The notes under the pieces: generated by a model | The model's database searches: none | What the model was told of the DNA's origin: nothing | What the model saw: only the letters and a program-made list of their open reading frames with translations | In this document: piece after piece, positions 1 to 6,146 of the stretch | How the letters are laid out: each line of letters opens with the position of its first letter | Position numbering within the stretch: the stretch's first letter is position 1 | Assembly (NCBI GenBank): GCA_001795115.1 | Contig: MGNI01000016.1 | Coordinates: 1-6,146 of the forward strand | Direction: 5' to 3' | From: Chloroflexi bacterium RBG_16_48_8 | Lineage (GTDB): Bacteria > Chloroflexota > Anaerolineae > Anaerolineales > E44-bin32 | Length of the DNA: 6,146 nucleotides | Program-made: the position numbers and the translations under genes

Positions 1-663
1 TCGAAGGTGTTCGTCCTTCTTAAAAATGACCTTCTCGCGAATCCCCTTACCATCGGCTCCCAGAGCCACTTCTTCAAATTCGACCGGAACAATCTCTTTC
101 TCAAATAGATTCTCACCCCAGGCCTTAGCAGCCTTCATGTGACTATTGTATGCAAACAGATCTTGGTCCTCACGACGGACGTTAAATTCCTCTGCGACAT
201 GCTCTGCTGTCATACCCATGACCATGTATATCTCTGGATAGTTTTCTGCAGCCCCAAGGTCAACACTTAGGCGATAGCCTGTCATGGGCACAGCACTCAT
301 CATCTCTACTCCACCAGCAAGAATCACATCTGCACCATTAGCGATAATACGCTCTGCACCAATGGCGATGGATTGCAGGCCACTGGAACACATGCGGTTG
401 ACTGTTTGGCCAGGAACCTTTGGTGGGAGCCCTGCCATCAAGGCAGAAAGACGTGCGATATTTAGACCTTGGGAACCTTCAGGAAAAGAACATCCCAAGA
501 TCACATCATCAATCTGTTCTGGATCTAATTTCCCTTCCGTTTGCCGCAGCAATTCCTTAATGACTGCCACCGTCATAGCTTCCGGACGGGTATTCCTTGT
601 TGTTCCTTTTTTACTTCGTCCGACAGCTGTTCGTGTCGCTGCCACAATGACTGCTTCTCTCAT
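1..663 (-). CDS. fadA: Acetyl-CoA acyltransferase (thiolase), FadA type, 3' end cut by window edge
   Basis: This gene encodes the last enzyme of the beta-oxidation turn, which cleaves 3-ketoacyl-CoA with CoA to give acetyl-CoA and a shortened acyl-CoA. The visible 221 residues are the N-terminal half of a thiolase; family members are usually 380 to 400 aa. It opens with MREAVIVAATRTAVGRSKKG, the standard thiolase start. The nucleophile motif NRMCSSGLQ places the acyl-accepting cysteine at Cys92. GGVEMMSAVPM (about 117-126) and MGMTAEHVAEEFNVRREDQD (149-168) are also typical. The second-half catalytic histidine and cysteine lie beyond position 1 and cannot be checked. The ATG at 663 is preceded by a strong AAGGAGGG six bases upstream. 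It follows the hydroxyacyl-CoA dehydrogenase gene by 26 bases, the same gene order as fadN-fadA in Bacillus. The degradative (FadA) role is inferred from this context; a biosynthetic acetoacetyl-CoA thiolase is less likely. Confidence 0.93.
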   Translation of the reverse strand, partial: MREAVIVAATRTAVGRSKKGTTRNTRPEAMTVAVIKELLRQTEGKLDPEQIDDVILGCSFPEGSQGLNIARLSALMAGLPPKVPGQTVNRMCSSGLQSIAIGAERIIANGADVILAGGVEMMSAVPMTGYRLSVDLGAAENYPEIYMVMGMTAEHVAEEFNVRREDQDLFAYNSHMKAAKAWGENLFEKEIVPVEFEEVALGADGKGIREKVIFKKDEHLR

Positions 664-669
664 TGGTAA

Positions 670-677
670 CCCTCCTT
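670..677 (-). promoter_or_regulatory. Strong ribosome binding site of fadA
   Basis: AAGGAGGG on the minus strand, six bases before the thiolase ATG at 663. It lies in the 26-base gap after the fadN stop and is a full Shine-Dalgarno match. Confidence 0.85.
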
Positions 678-689
678 TTAATCCGCTTA

Positions 690-3119
690 TCAGTTGCGAA
701 GTGGCTTCTTATGCTGAAGCATGTGCCACATACGTTCAATAGTTTTCGGTTCATGCAGCAACGCGATAAACGCTTCTCGCTCAAGATCCAGGATATATTG
801 TTCAGGAACCCAGCCAGGCTCGCTTATATCTCCCCCCGAAAGCACTTTGGCCAATCTATTGGAGACCACACCGTCATGTTCTGAAGCCCATCCCGCGTCG
901 ATCATGCTCCAGACCATGAGCTTCATGTTTGCTAACATATCCCGCCCTGATGCCCAAATTTTCGTTGGTGGTGGTGGCTGATATCCCTCCTCCACCATAT
1001 TCAGGGCAGTTCTCTTGGCCTCAGCCAAGAGATGATCTTGATTCATCACGATGCGATCACTTGGGCCAAGAAATCCCATCTCCCTCCCTTGAACTGCACT
1101 CTCCGCCACTTTGCCCATAGCGATCTGTTCAAAAGCTTTTTGTATGTGAGGTAGAACATCCGCATTCGGAGTCTTCATCACAGGATTGACCAGCCTACGG
1201 AGAGACTCTTTTGTGCCACAACCTGCAGGAATTAATCCAACTCCAGCCTCAACCAACCCAATGTAGGTCTCTGCAGCAGCAACGATACGCGAGGCTGCCA
1301 GGACAACCTCGCAACCTCCAGCCAGGGTCATCCCGAAGGGTGCAGCGACAACGGGCTTCGGGGAATAACGTACCCTCTTCATCAGCGATTGCATATATCT
1401 TGTCGCTGTATCTATCGTATCGAAGTCTCCCTGCTGCGCCGCAACTGCCATCATGAAGATATTCGCTCCAGCGCTGAAGTGTCTCCCCTCATTCCCAATA
1501 ACCATGGCCTTCCATTCAGGCTTCTCAAGCTCGTCAAGACCTGTGTCGATCATCCGAAATATATCCTCATCCAGAGCATTGGCAGTGCCTGGGTGGTGGA
1601 ATTCAAGCAGAAGGACACCATCGCCCATATCAAGCAAGCTGGCGCTTTCATTGGAGTGAAGTTCCTTGCCCTGTGCCTTGAGGTCCGCAATCGATAAGAT
1701 ATTAGGATCAACCGGCATCGGAACATACCCCTTCGCCTCGAGATCATAATATCCAACGACACGTCCATTCTCCCTCTGGTAAAAGCTTTCGAAACCTCGA
1801 TCAAGCATCTCAACAACCCAGGCAGGGATCTCAATCCCTTCCTCCTGCAATCGTTCGATGGAGCGCGTCACTCCCAATGCATCCCAGGTCTCAAAAGGTC
1901 CCAATTCCCACATGAAACCCCACTTACAGGCATTATCCACCGAGACGATATCATCGCTTATCTCAGGAATGACACTGGCGCCATAAATCACCATACGTGA
2001 GAGTAGATACCAGATGTAGTCACCTGCCTGATCCTCGGCATAGGCCAACATGCCAATCCTTTGATGTGGGTCCCGGATATCCTTGCCTGCCCCTATGGAA
2101 TCGAAACGAGGTTTCACAGGTGGTCCATATTCAAAGGTCTCTGGATTCAGGATCCAAAACTCCCTTTCACCCTCCACCATGGTCTTCTTATAGAAACCCT
2201 GTTCAGCCTTGTTTCCCAGCCAGCCCTTCTCGAGCATCTTACTGACGAGTTCCATTGTCTTCGGATTCCGCAGCACCTCTCTGTGGGGGTCATGTGGAAT
2301 GGCTTCGTATAGATTGTTGGAGACATGCGCCATAACATCGATCCCAACAAGGTCATTCAAACGGAAAGTGGCTGTTTTCGGACGACCGATGGGCGGACCT
2401 GTGATGGCATCCACCTCTTCAAATGAATAACCTTTCTCCAGAGCGTAATTCATGCCATAGGAGCCTGCGATGGAGAGGATTCGATTGGCGATGAAGTTCG
2501 GTGTGTCTTTGCAGATGACCACACCCTTTCCCAAGACCACGCTGAAGAAATCCTGCATAAAAGCGATCAATTCAGGGCTGTTCTTCTCATGGGGAATAAT
2601 CTCAAGCAGTTTTAAATACCTGGGTGGGTTGAAGAAGTGTGTTCCGAAGAAGTGTTGCTGAAAACTCTCTGAACGACCCTCGGCAATCTGATCTACAGGG
2701 ATCCCGGAGGTATTGGTGCTCACAATGGCATCTGGGTTTCGAACTTCTTCTATCTTAGCCATGAGACTTTGTTTGATATCCAATCGCTCAATAATTGCTT
2801 CGAGGATCCAATCTGCCGCTGCGACAGAATCAAAATCGTCTTCGAGATTCCCCAGGGTTACGAGATCAGCAACTTCATCAGAAAATAAATTCGCTGGTCG
2901 GGACTTGATACAGCGTTGCCAACCTTCATTAACAATTCGATTACGGACTGCGCTGTCTTCAAGGGTCAACCCCTTCTCTTCTTCTTGGGCTGTTAATTTA
3001 TTCGGTACGATGTCCAGGAGGGTTGATCTGAGGCCAGCGTTAGCGAAATGAGCTGCCAATGCTGCACCCATCGTACCTGCCCCAATCACGACAACATTCT
3101 CGATGCGCGTTTTTGTCAT
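690..3119 (-). CDS. fadN: Bifunctional 3-hydroxyacyl-CoA dehydrogenase / enoyl-CoA hydratase, FadN type
   Basis: This 809-aa protein carries out two successive beta-oxidation steps: hydration of 2-enoyl-CoA and NAD-dependent oxidation of the resulting 3-hydroxyacyl-CoA. The dehydrogenase comes first. Its Rossmann motif is GAGTMG (13-18), and Asp36 at the end of the second strand fits NAD rather than NADP. NTSG is at 136-139, and the catalytic pair is His161 (HFFNPP) and Glu173 (LLEIIP), spaced 12 as in human SCHAD, with Asn212 in FIANR. C-terminal dehydrogenase lobes span about 205-315 and, in a second divergent copy, about 355-460. The crotonase domain covers about 495-700. Its GRHFSAGAN oxyanion-hole segment and both hydratase glutamates, Glu604 (GGCE) and Glu624 (GLVEAG), are present, spaced 20 as in rat enoyl-CoA hydratase. 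Dehydrogenase-first order matches Bacillus FadN (YusL) and is the reverse of E. coli FadB. The only ribosome site is a weak AGAAAGG ten bases before the ATG. Confidence 0.95.
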   Translation of the reverse strand: MTKTRIENVVVIGAGTMGAALAAHFANAGLRSTLLDIVPNKLTAQEEEKGLTLEDSAVRNRIVNEGWQRCIKSRPANLFSDEVADLVTLGNLEDDFDSVAAADWILEAIIERLDIKQSLMAKIEEVRNPDAIVSTNTSGIPVDQIAEGRSESFQQHFFGTHFFNPPRYLKLLEIIPHEKNSPELIAFMQDFFSVVLGKGVVICKDTPNFIANRILSIAGSYGMNYALEKGYSFEEVDAITGPPIGRPKTATFRLNDLVGIDVMAHVSNNLYEAIPHDPHREVLRNPKTMELVSKMLEKGWLGNKAEQGFYKKTMVEGEREFWILNPETFEYGPPVKPRFDSIGAGKDIRDPHQRIGMLAYAEDQAGDYIWYLLSRMVIYGASVIPEISDDIVSVDNACKWGFMWELGPFETWDALGVTRSIERLQEEGIEIPAWVVEMLDRGFESFYQRENGRVVGYYDLEAKGYVPMPVDPNILSIADLKAQGKELHSNESASLLDMGDGVLLLEFHHPGTANALDEDIFRMIDTGLDELEKPEWKAMVIGNEGRHFSAGANIFMMAVAAQQGDFDTIDTATRYMQSLMKRVRYSPKPVVAAPFGMTLAGGCEVVLAASRIVAAAETYIGLVEAGVGLIPAGCGTKESLRRLVNPVMKTPNADVLPHIQKAFEQIAMGKVAESAVQGREMGFLGPSDRIVMNQDHLLAEAKRTALNMVEEGYQPPPPTKIWASGRDMLANMKLMVWSMIDAGWASEHDGVVSNRLAKVLSGGDISEPGWVPEQYILDLEREAFIALLHEPKTIERMWHMLQHKKPLRN

Positions 3120-3129
3120 CTTTTCTATG

Positions 3130-3136
3130 CCTTTCT
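3130..3136 (-). promoter_or_regulatory. Weak ribosome binding site of fadN
   Basis: AGAAAGG on the minus strand, ten bases before the ATG at 3119. It is the poorest match of the four translation starts in the window, and its spacing is long. The start itself is not in doubt, because the Rossmann strand begins a few residues later. Confidence 0.45.
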
Positions 3137-3154
3137 ACTAGAATGGTCTCTCGA

Positions 3155-4405
3155 TCAGCTCAACTCATGACGCGAGTAATCTAGAATCCGTCGAGCCACG
3201 ATGAGCCTGTTAATTTGCCCTGTACCTTCGTAAAGATCGTTGATCTTGGCATCTCTGAACCACTTTTCGACTAATATCTCCTTTGAATACCCTAATGGAC
3301 CGAGCAATTCGACGGCGCGTTGAGTGATCTTTACAACCACGTCTCCCGCTTTAACCTTGGCCATGGAGGCTTCCAGGTTGTTGGGTTTGCGATTGTCCAT
3401 CATCCAGCAGGCTTTCAAAACCAAAAGCCATGCTGATCGTAGCATCACCTCCATATCTGTGACTTCACGTTCGAGATTGGTCATTCGGGATCGCGGCAAC
3501 CCCGAGCGCAGGCTGACCACAGCCTCTACAAGCTTCTCCTTAAGAAATTCAAGGGTCGCACGAGCGATTCCGAGGGCAGATGCTGCCACTAAGGGTCGGC
3601 TTACATCAAAAGTCGCCATGGCACCTTTGAAACCCTTTTCCGTCTTCTCCTCAATTTCTGCGCTCCCTAAGATGTTTTCGAAAGGAATGCGGCAATCCTG
3701 CAGCACGACCGAAGCTGTATCACTAGCGCGGATTCCAAGCTTGTGTTCCAACTTTGTCACAGTGCATCCGGGTGTGCCAGCCTCAACAACGAAGGGACGG
3801 ACACCAGCTCTGCCAGCCTTTGGATCGATGGTCGCCCAAACCACAATAAAGCCTTCTGAATCAACGAGGGCTTTATGTCCGGCAGTGACGAAAATCTTTT
3901 CACCATTAAGGACCCACTCCTTGCCATCCAGCACGGCAGTTGTCCTTGTCATGGAGGGCATCTCCGAACCCGCATGGGGTTCCGTCATCGCCATGCCGTC
4001 GAAGACTGGTTTGTCGCCTTGGAAACGAGATAAGAAACGTTTCTTCTGTTCTGGCGTACCTGTGGCACTGACTGCTGCCGCACCGAGCAAACCTACAGGT
4101 GAACATAGGTAAAGACCTGTATCGCCCCAGGAGAGCATCTCTGCCATATGCGCCAAACGCTGATAACCAATCGGAGGATATTTTTTCTTCTCTGGTTCTT
4201 CTTCTTTCTTCTCTTTGGGTTCCTCTGTGACCATTGCACCACCCAGCTGCTGGCTGGCATCGTGCATAAAGTTGATGTAATCCCAAGGGATTTCATGCTC
4301 ATGATCATCGAAATAACGCGATACCGGTCGCATCATATTCTCTGCGACCATCTTTGTCATACTGGTCAAATTGACAATCGGTTTTGGCATTTCAAAGCTT
4401 ATCAT
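3155..4405 (-). CDS. Acyl-CoA dehydrogenase, catalytic-glutamate-bearing member of a pair (ACAD-2)
   Basis: This is an FAD-dependent acyl-CoA dehydrogenase of 416 aa, which introduces the trans-2 double bond and passes electrons to electron-transfer flavoprotein. The flavin-side loop is AMTEPHAGSE (139-148), followed by GEKIFVTAG (168-176), whose Thr174 aligns with Thr168 of MCAD. The C-terminal YEGTGQINRLIVARR carries Glu393, equivalent to the MCAD base Glu376. Two usual features are missing. The R-x-x-F-G segment after the helix near 280-290 is replaced by an unrelated stretch (about 294-310), and Q-x-x-G-G is ELLGPLG (366-372). These elements normally bind the FAD of the neighbouring subunit, and the upstream dehydrogenase retains both. 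The N-terminal helical domain is unusual, with a charged Lys/Glu insert at 61-75. The ATG at 4405 has GGGAG eight bases upstream; Met6 is a possible later start. The gene lies 33 bases after ACAD-1 and 35 before fadN. Chain-length preference cannot be read from sequence. Confidence 0.93.
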   Translation of the reverse strand: MISFEMPKPIVNLTSMTKMVAENMMRPVSRYFDDHEHEIPWDYINFMHDASQQLGGAMVTEEPKEKKEEEPEKKKYPPIGYQRLAHMAEMLSWGDTGLYLCSPVGLLGAAAVSATGTPEQKKRFLSRFQGDKPVFDGMAMTEPHAGSEMPSMTRTTAVLDGKEWVLNGEKIFVTAGHKALVDSEGFIVVWATIDPKAGRAGVRPFVVEAGTPGCTVTKLEHKLGIRASDTASVVLQDCRIPFENILGSAEIEEKTEKGFKGAMATFDVSRPLVAASALGIARATLEFLKEKLVEAVVSLRSGLPRSRMTNLEREVTDMEVMLRSAWLLVLKACWMMDNRKPNNLEASMAKVKAGDVVVKITQRAVELLGPLGYSKEILVEKWFRDAKINDLYEGTGQINRLIVARRILDYSRHELS

Positions 4406-4413
4406 TTTGATCT

Positions 4414-4420
4414 CTCCCTT
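4414..4420 (-). promoter_or_regulatory. Ribosome binding site of ACAD-2
   Basis: AAGGGAG on the minus strand, eight bases before the ATG at 4405, in the 33-base gap after ACAD-1. It is a good but not perfect Shine-Dalgarno match and supports the ATG at 4405 over the internal Met6 codon. Confidence 0.7.
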
Positions 4421-4438
4421 CCACCATCAAACACCGCG

Positions 4439-5533
4439 TTAAACGAAAGCCAGCCCGGGGAAGGTTGGAATTCCTCGGCCATTACGCATCCAAAGTTCAG
4501 CAGGGTATTCACGGATATATCCATAACCACCCAGGATTTGGACAGCGCGGTCGGTTACCATCATGGTCATCTCGGAAACGCCTGAAAGTGCGATAAATGC
4601 AGCATGAGGGGCATCTTCCTTGCCTTCATCAAGCTTCCATGCCGCTTCCCAAACCAATAATCTGTGAGCCTCAATCTCCATCGCCATTTCAGCCAGCATG
4701 AAAGCGATTGACTGCTTCTGGGCTATTGGACCCCCAAAAGCCACCCGCTCCTTGGCATAATCCCGAGCGTATTCATAGGCCGCTCGCGCCACTCCAATTG
4801 CCATTGCTGCAACAGCCACGTTGGATGAAGCAATAACAAGCTCAGGATTGAATCCATCCTCAACTCCCACTCGGGCATCTTTCGGAACTTTGACCTCATT
4901 GATCTTCAGCCGATATGTGGGAAGAGCTTGAATTCCCAACAATCCCTCTCGATCGCCAACTATTATACCCTCCGCATTGGGTGGAACAATGAAAGCCTGT
5001 GTCTTACCATCCAGATTGGCGAAGACCAGGAAAGCTTCAGCCTTATCTGCGAAGGGTACCATGACTTTCTCGCCATTAAGGATGTAGGAATCCCCATTCG
5101 GCTTTGCAGTCGTATCCATCTCGCCCGGATAAAAATCAAACCTGGATTCGATGAAGGCCGCAACATAAGGTTTCCACTCCGCTTCAATCACCGGCGCTAG
5201 CAAGGCCTTTTTCTGCTCTTCCGTGCCGCCCAAGAGTAGAGGCAACACATAAGATCCAGGAGCCATGACGGCCATTGCTCCTGCCAGATCACCGTAGGCC
5301 AGCTCCTCGCCAGCAAGAACTCCCGTAACTGCAGAGTGCTCGCCGAAGCCTCCATATTCCTCTGGGATACTGGCTTGTAAAACGCCCAATTCCCAACCTT
5401 TCTCAATCAGATCAAAGGAAAGCTCCTTCTCTTCATCCGCATCATGTGCTACAGGTTTTAGGTCGTTCGTCGCAAAGCGCTTTACGGCATCGATGAGCAT
5501 TGCCTGCTCTTCGGAAGGTTCAAATGAATACAT
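4439..5533 (-). CDS. Acyl-CoA dehydrogenase-like subunit lacking the catalytic glutamate (ACAD-1)
   Basis: This 364-aa protein has the whole acyl-CoA dehydrogenase fold but probably not its own activity. The N-terminal helical domain (about 1-115) starts MYSFEPSEEQ and includes IPEEYGGFG (56-64) and GEELAYGD. The middle beta domain holds YILNGEKV (150-157). The C-terminal helical domain keeps R263-x-x-F266-G267 with Gln274 eleven residues on, as in MCAD Arg281/Gln292, and QILGGYGY (332-339); these bind the FAD of a partner subunit. The flavin loop TEP-x-AGSD is replaced by IESRFDFYPGEMD (128-140) and FIT by VMVP. The chain ends RGIPTFPGLAFV, so Pro359 sits where the catalytic glutamate should be and the last helix is absent. 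The equivalent of the alternative base in isovaleryl-CoA dehydrogenase is Ser237. I infer a structural, FAD-contacting partner for ACAD-2. The ATG at 5533 is chosen for its perfect AGGAGG; the upstream TTG at 5557 would place that site inside the coding region. Confidence 0.92.
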   Translation of the reverse strand: MYSFEPSEEQAMLIDAVKRFATNDLKPVAHDADEEKELSFDLIEKGWELGVLQASIPEEYGGFGEHSAVTGVLAGEELAYGDLAGAMAVMAPGSYVLPLLLGGTEEQKKALLAPVIEAEWKPYVAAFIESRFDFYPGEMDTTAKPNGDSYILNGEKVMVPFADKAEAFLVFANLDGKTQAFIVPPNAEGIIVGDREGLLGIQALPTYRLKINEVKVPKDARVGVEDGFNPELVIASSNVAVAAMAIGVARAAYEYARDYAKERVAFGGPIAQKQSIAFMLAEMAMEIEAHRLLVWEAAWKLDEGKEDAPHAAFIALSGVSEMTMMVTDRAVQILGGYGYIREYPAELWMRNGRGIPTFPGLAFV

Positions 5534-5538
5534 GGGTT

Positions 5539-5544
5539 CCTCCT
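5539..5544 (-). promoter_or_regulatory. Ribosome binding site of ACAD-1, decides its start
   Basis: AGGAGG read on the minus strand, with five bases (AACCC) to the ATG at 5533. It is a full match to the Shine-Dalgarno consensus and rules in favour of this ATG over the in-frame TTG at 5557. Confidence 0.85.
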
Positions 5545-5593
5545 CTTGCAAGGTCAATCATCGAACACTTCAAGTAATGGATTTCTTCAGTTA

Positions 5594-6146
5594 TTAGACT
5601 TTTTCGCCCCTCCTGACATCCTGCAAAATGATCTCCTTTGGACCAATTTTAGGTCTGATAATGTTCTCCTGCTGAAGATAACGAAAAGGTACTGACCGTC
5701 CTTCTTCAATGTGCTCCATATTCTCGATAAAAAGATAACCGCGCTGGGTAAGGTATTCGATATGAGCTCCCGTCTCCTCAATAGCCAGAAGTTCGTGATA
5801 ACCATGGGCATCGGGGAACAATTGATCTGATACCTCCGCCATCGTTTTTGATTCTCTCAAACAATCTAAAACCTGGTTTAGCCGTTCTTGATGAAGTTGT
5901 TCAATGCTATCGATACGTGTTTCCAGGTCGTGGAATGGACCCTCATGCCCTCCTAAAACCCATCGTATCGAGTGGGATTGCGGCCTGATTTTTTCAAGTG
6001 ATTCAAGGTAATGCCCTAAACCAGTGTTCATGGTGAGTTGCTCGGGAGCCTGATGGGGGCTGGTGTCTTTAAGGACATGATCGCTTGAAAGCAGGATATC
6101 ATCCACTATGAAAACAACCTGCCCAGGACAATGACCTGGAACATGT
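5594..6146 (-). CDS. Metallo-beta-lactamase-fold hydrolase with winged-helix-like C-terminus, 5' end cut by window edge
   Basis: This is the C-terminal 183 residues of an MBL-fold metal-dependent hydrolase; the start and the HxHxDH metal motif lie right of the window. Counting from the first full codon at 6145, HVPGHCPGQ gives the T/VPGH histidine (His5), ILLSSDH gives the bridging aspartate (Asp22), and GGHEGPFHD gives the last metal-ligand histidine (His67). Residues about 75-140 form helices followed by a strand pair, resembling the winged-helix tail of LACTB2-like and related MBL proteins. Roughly 40 residues follow, poorly conserved to my eye. The gene ends in tandem TAA stops (5596-5591). 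The next gene starts 60 bases on with no visible terminator hairpin, so it is probably co-transcribed with the beta-oxidation genes. LACTB2 relatives include endoribonucleases, while glyoxalase-II relatives cut thioesters. An acyl-CoA thioesterase-like role would fit the context but is inference. A GTG at 6106 is internal, not the start. Confidence 0.85.
   Translation of the reverse strand, partial: HVPGHCPGQVVFIVDDILLSSDHVLKDTSPHQAPEQLTMNTGLGHYLESLEKIRPQSHSIRWVLGGHEGPFHDLETRIDSIEQLHQERLNQVLDCLRESKTMAEVSDQLFPDAHGYHELLAIEETGAHIEYLTQRGYLFIENMEHIEEGRSVPFRYLQQENIIRPKIGPKEIILQDVRRGEKV

Noticed and set aside
284..742. 152-codon open frame on the plus strand
   Set aside because: It is antisense to the thiolase and the end of fadN, both well supported by conserved motifs; it has no recognisable product.
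3324..4112. 262-codon open frame on the plus strand
   Set aside because: It lies fully antisense to ACAD-2, its translation is Ser/Thr/Arg-rich without any recognisable domain, and the minus-strand frame has clear family motifs throughout.
4439..4441. Frameshift or pseudogene explanation for the short ACAD-1 C-terminus
   Set aside because: The frame is intact to its stop, ends in a clean TAA followed at normal spacing by the next gene's ribosome site, and the missing features are matched by complementary losses in ACAD-2.
3155..5533. Assignment of the dehydrogenase pair to steroid or cholesterol breakdown
   Set aside because: The divided-subunit pattern recalls mycobacterial cholesterol enzymes, but no steroid-specific gene is in view and the neighbours are general FadN and FadA types.
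5534..5557. TTG start adding eight residues to ACAD-1
   Set aside because: It would put the AGGAGG ribosome site inside the coding sequence; the ATG at 5533 begins at the usual dehydrogenase N-terminus (MYSFEPSEEQ).
5534..5593. Terminator or promoter in the largest gap
   Set aside because: I see no GC-rich hairpin with a T-run and no convincing -35/-10 pair in these 60 bases.
5594..6106. Start of the MBL hydrolase at the GTG at 6106
   Set aside because: The frame continues upstream to the window edge and encodes HVPGHCPGQ, a conserved metal-site motif of the same protein, so this GTG is an internal valine.

Overview
The window is a slice of one minus-strand operon for fatty acyl-CoA beta-oxidation. 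All five genes read right to left and the gaps between them are only 26 to 60 bases. No gene is supported on the plus strand. No stretch over 300 bases lacks a gene, and neither RNA genes, mobile elements nor CRISPR repeats are visible. Promoter and terminator must lie outside the window.

In transcription order the genes are: (1) the C-terminal part of a metallo-beta-lactamase-fold hydrolase with a winged-helix-like tail, cut by the right edge; (2) a short acyl-CoA dehydrogenase-like protein (364 aa, here ACAD-1); (3) a second acyl-CoA dehydrogenase (416 aa, ACAD-2); (4) an 809-aa bifunctional 3-hydroxyacyl-CoA dehydrogenase/enoyl-CoA hydratase with the dehydrogenase first, the domain order of Bacillus FadN; (5) the N-terminal 221 residues of an acetyl-CoA acyltransferase (thiolase, FadA type), cut by the left edge. 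Together (2) to (5) cover a full beta-oxidation turn: dehydrogenation, hydration, NAD-dependent oxidation and thiolytic cleavage. Electron-transfer flavoprotein, acyl-CoA ligase and regulator genes are not in view.

The most interesting point is the dehydrogenase pair. Their sequence motifs are complementary. ACAD-2 keeps the catalytic glutamate (YEGTGQ, Glu393) and the flavin-side loop (TEPHAGSE) but has lost the Arg-x-x-Phe-Gly and Gln-x-x-Gly-Gly elements that normally hold the FAD of the partner subunit. ACAD-1 keeps exactly those two elements but has lost the flavin loop, has proline where the catalytic glutamate should be, and stops five residues later. This predicts an obligate heteromeric enzyme with composite FAD sites, as known for the alpha2beta2 acyl-CoA dehydrogenases of mycobacterial cholesterol breakdown, here in a general FadN/FadA-type operon.

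The organism is a bacterium with intermediate GC and clear AGGAGG-type ribosome binding sites. The HAD-first FadN and such operons occur in Bacillota, Chloroflexota and several other phyla. My guess is a Chloroflexota-like or other environmental lineage, but the window alone does not settle it.
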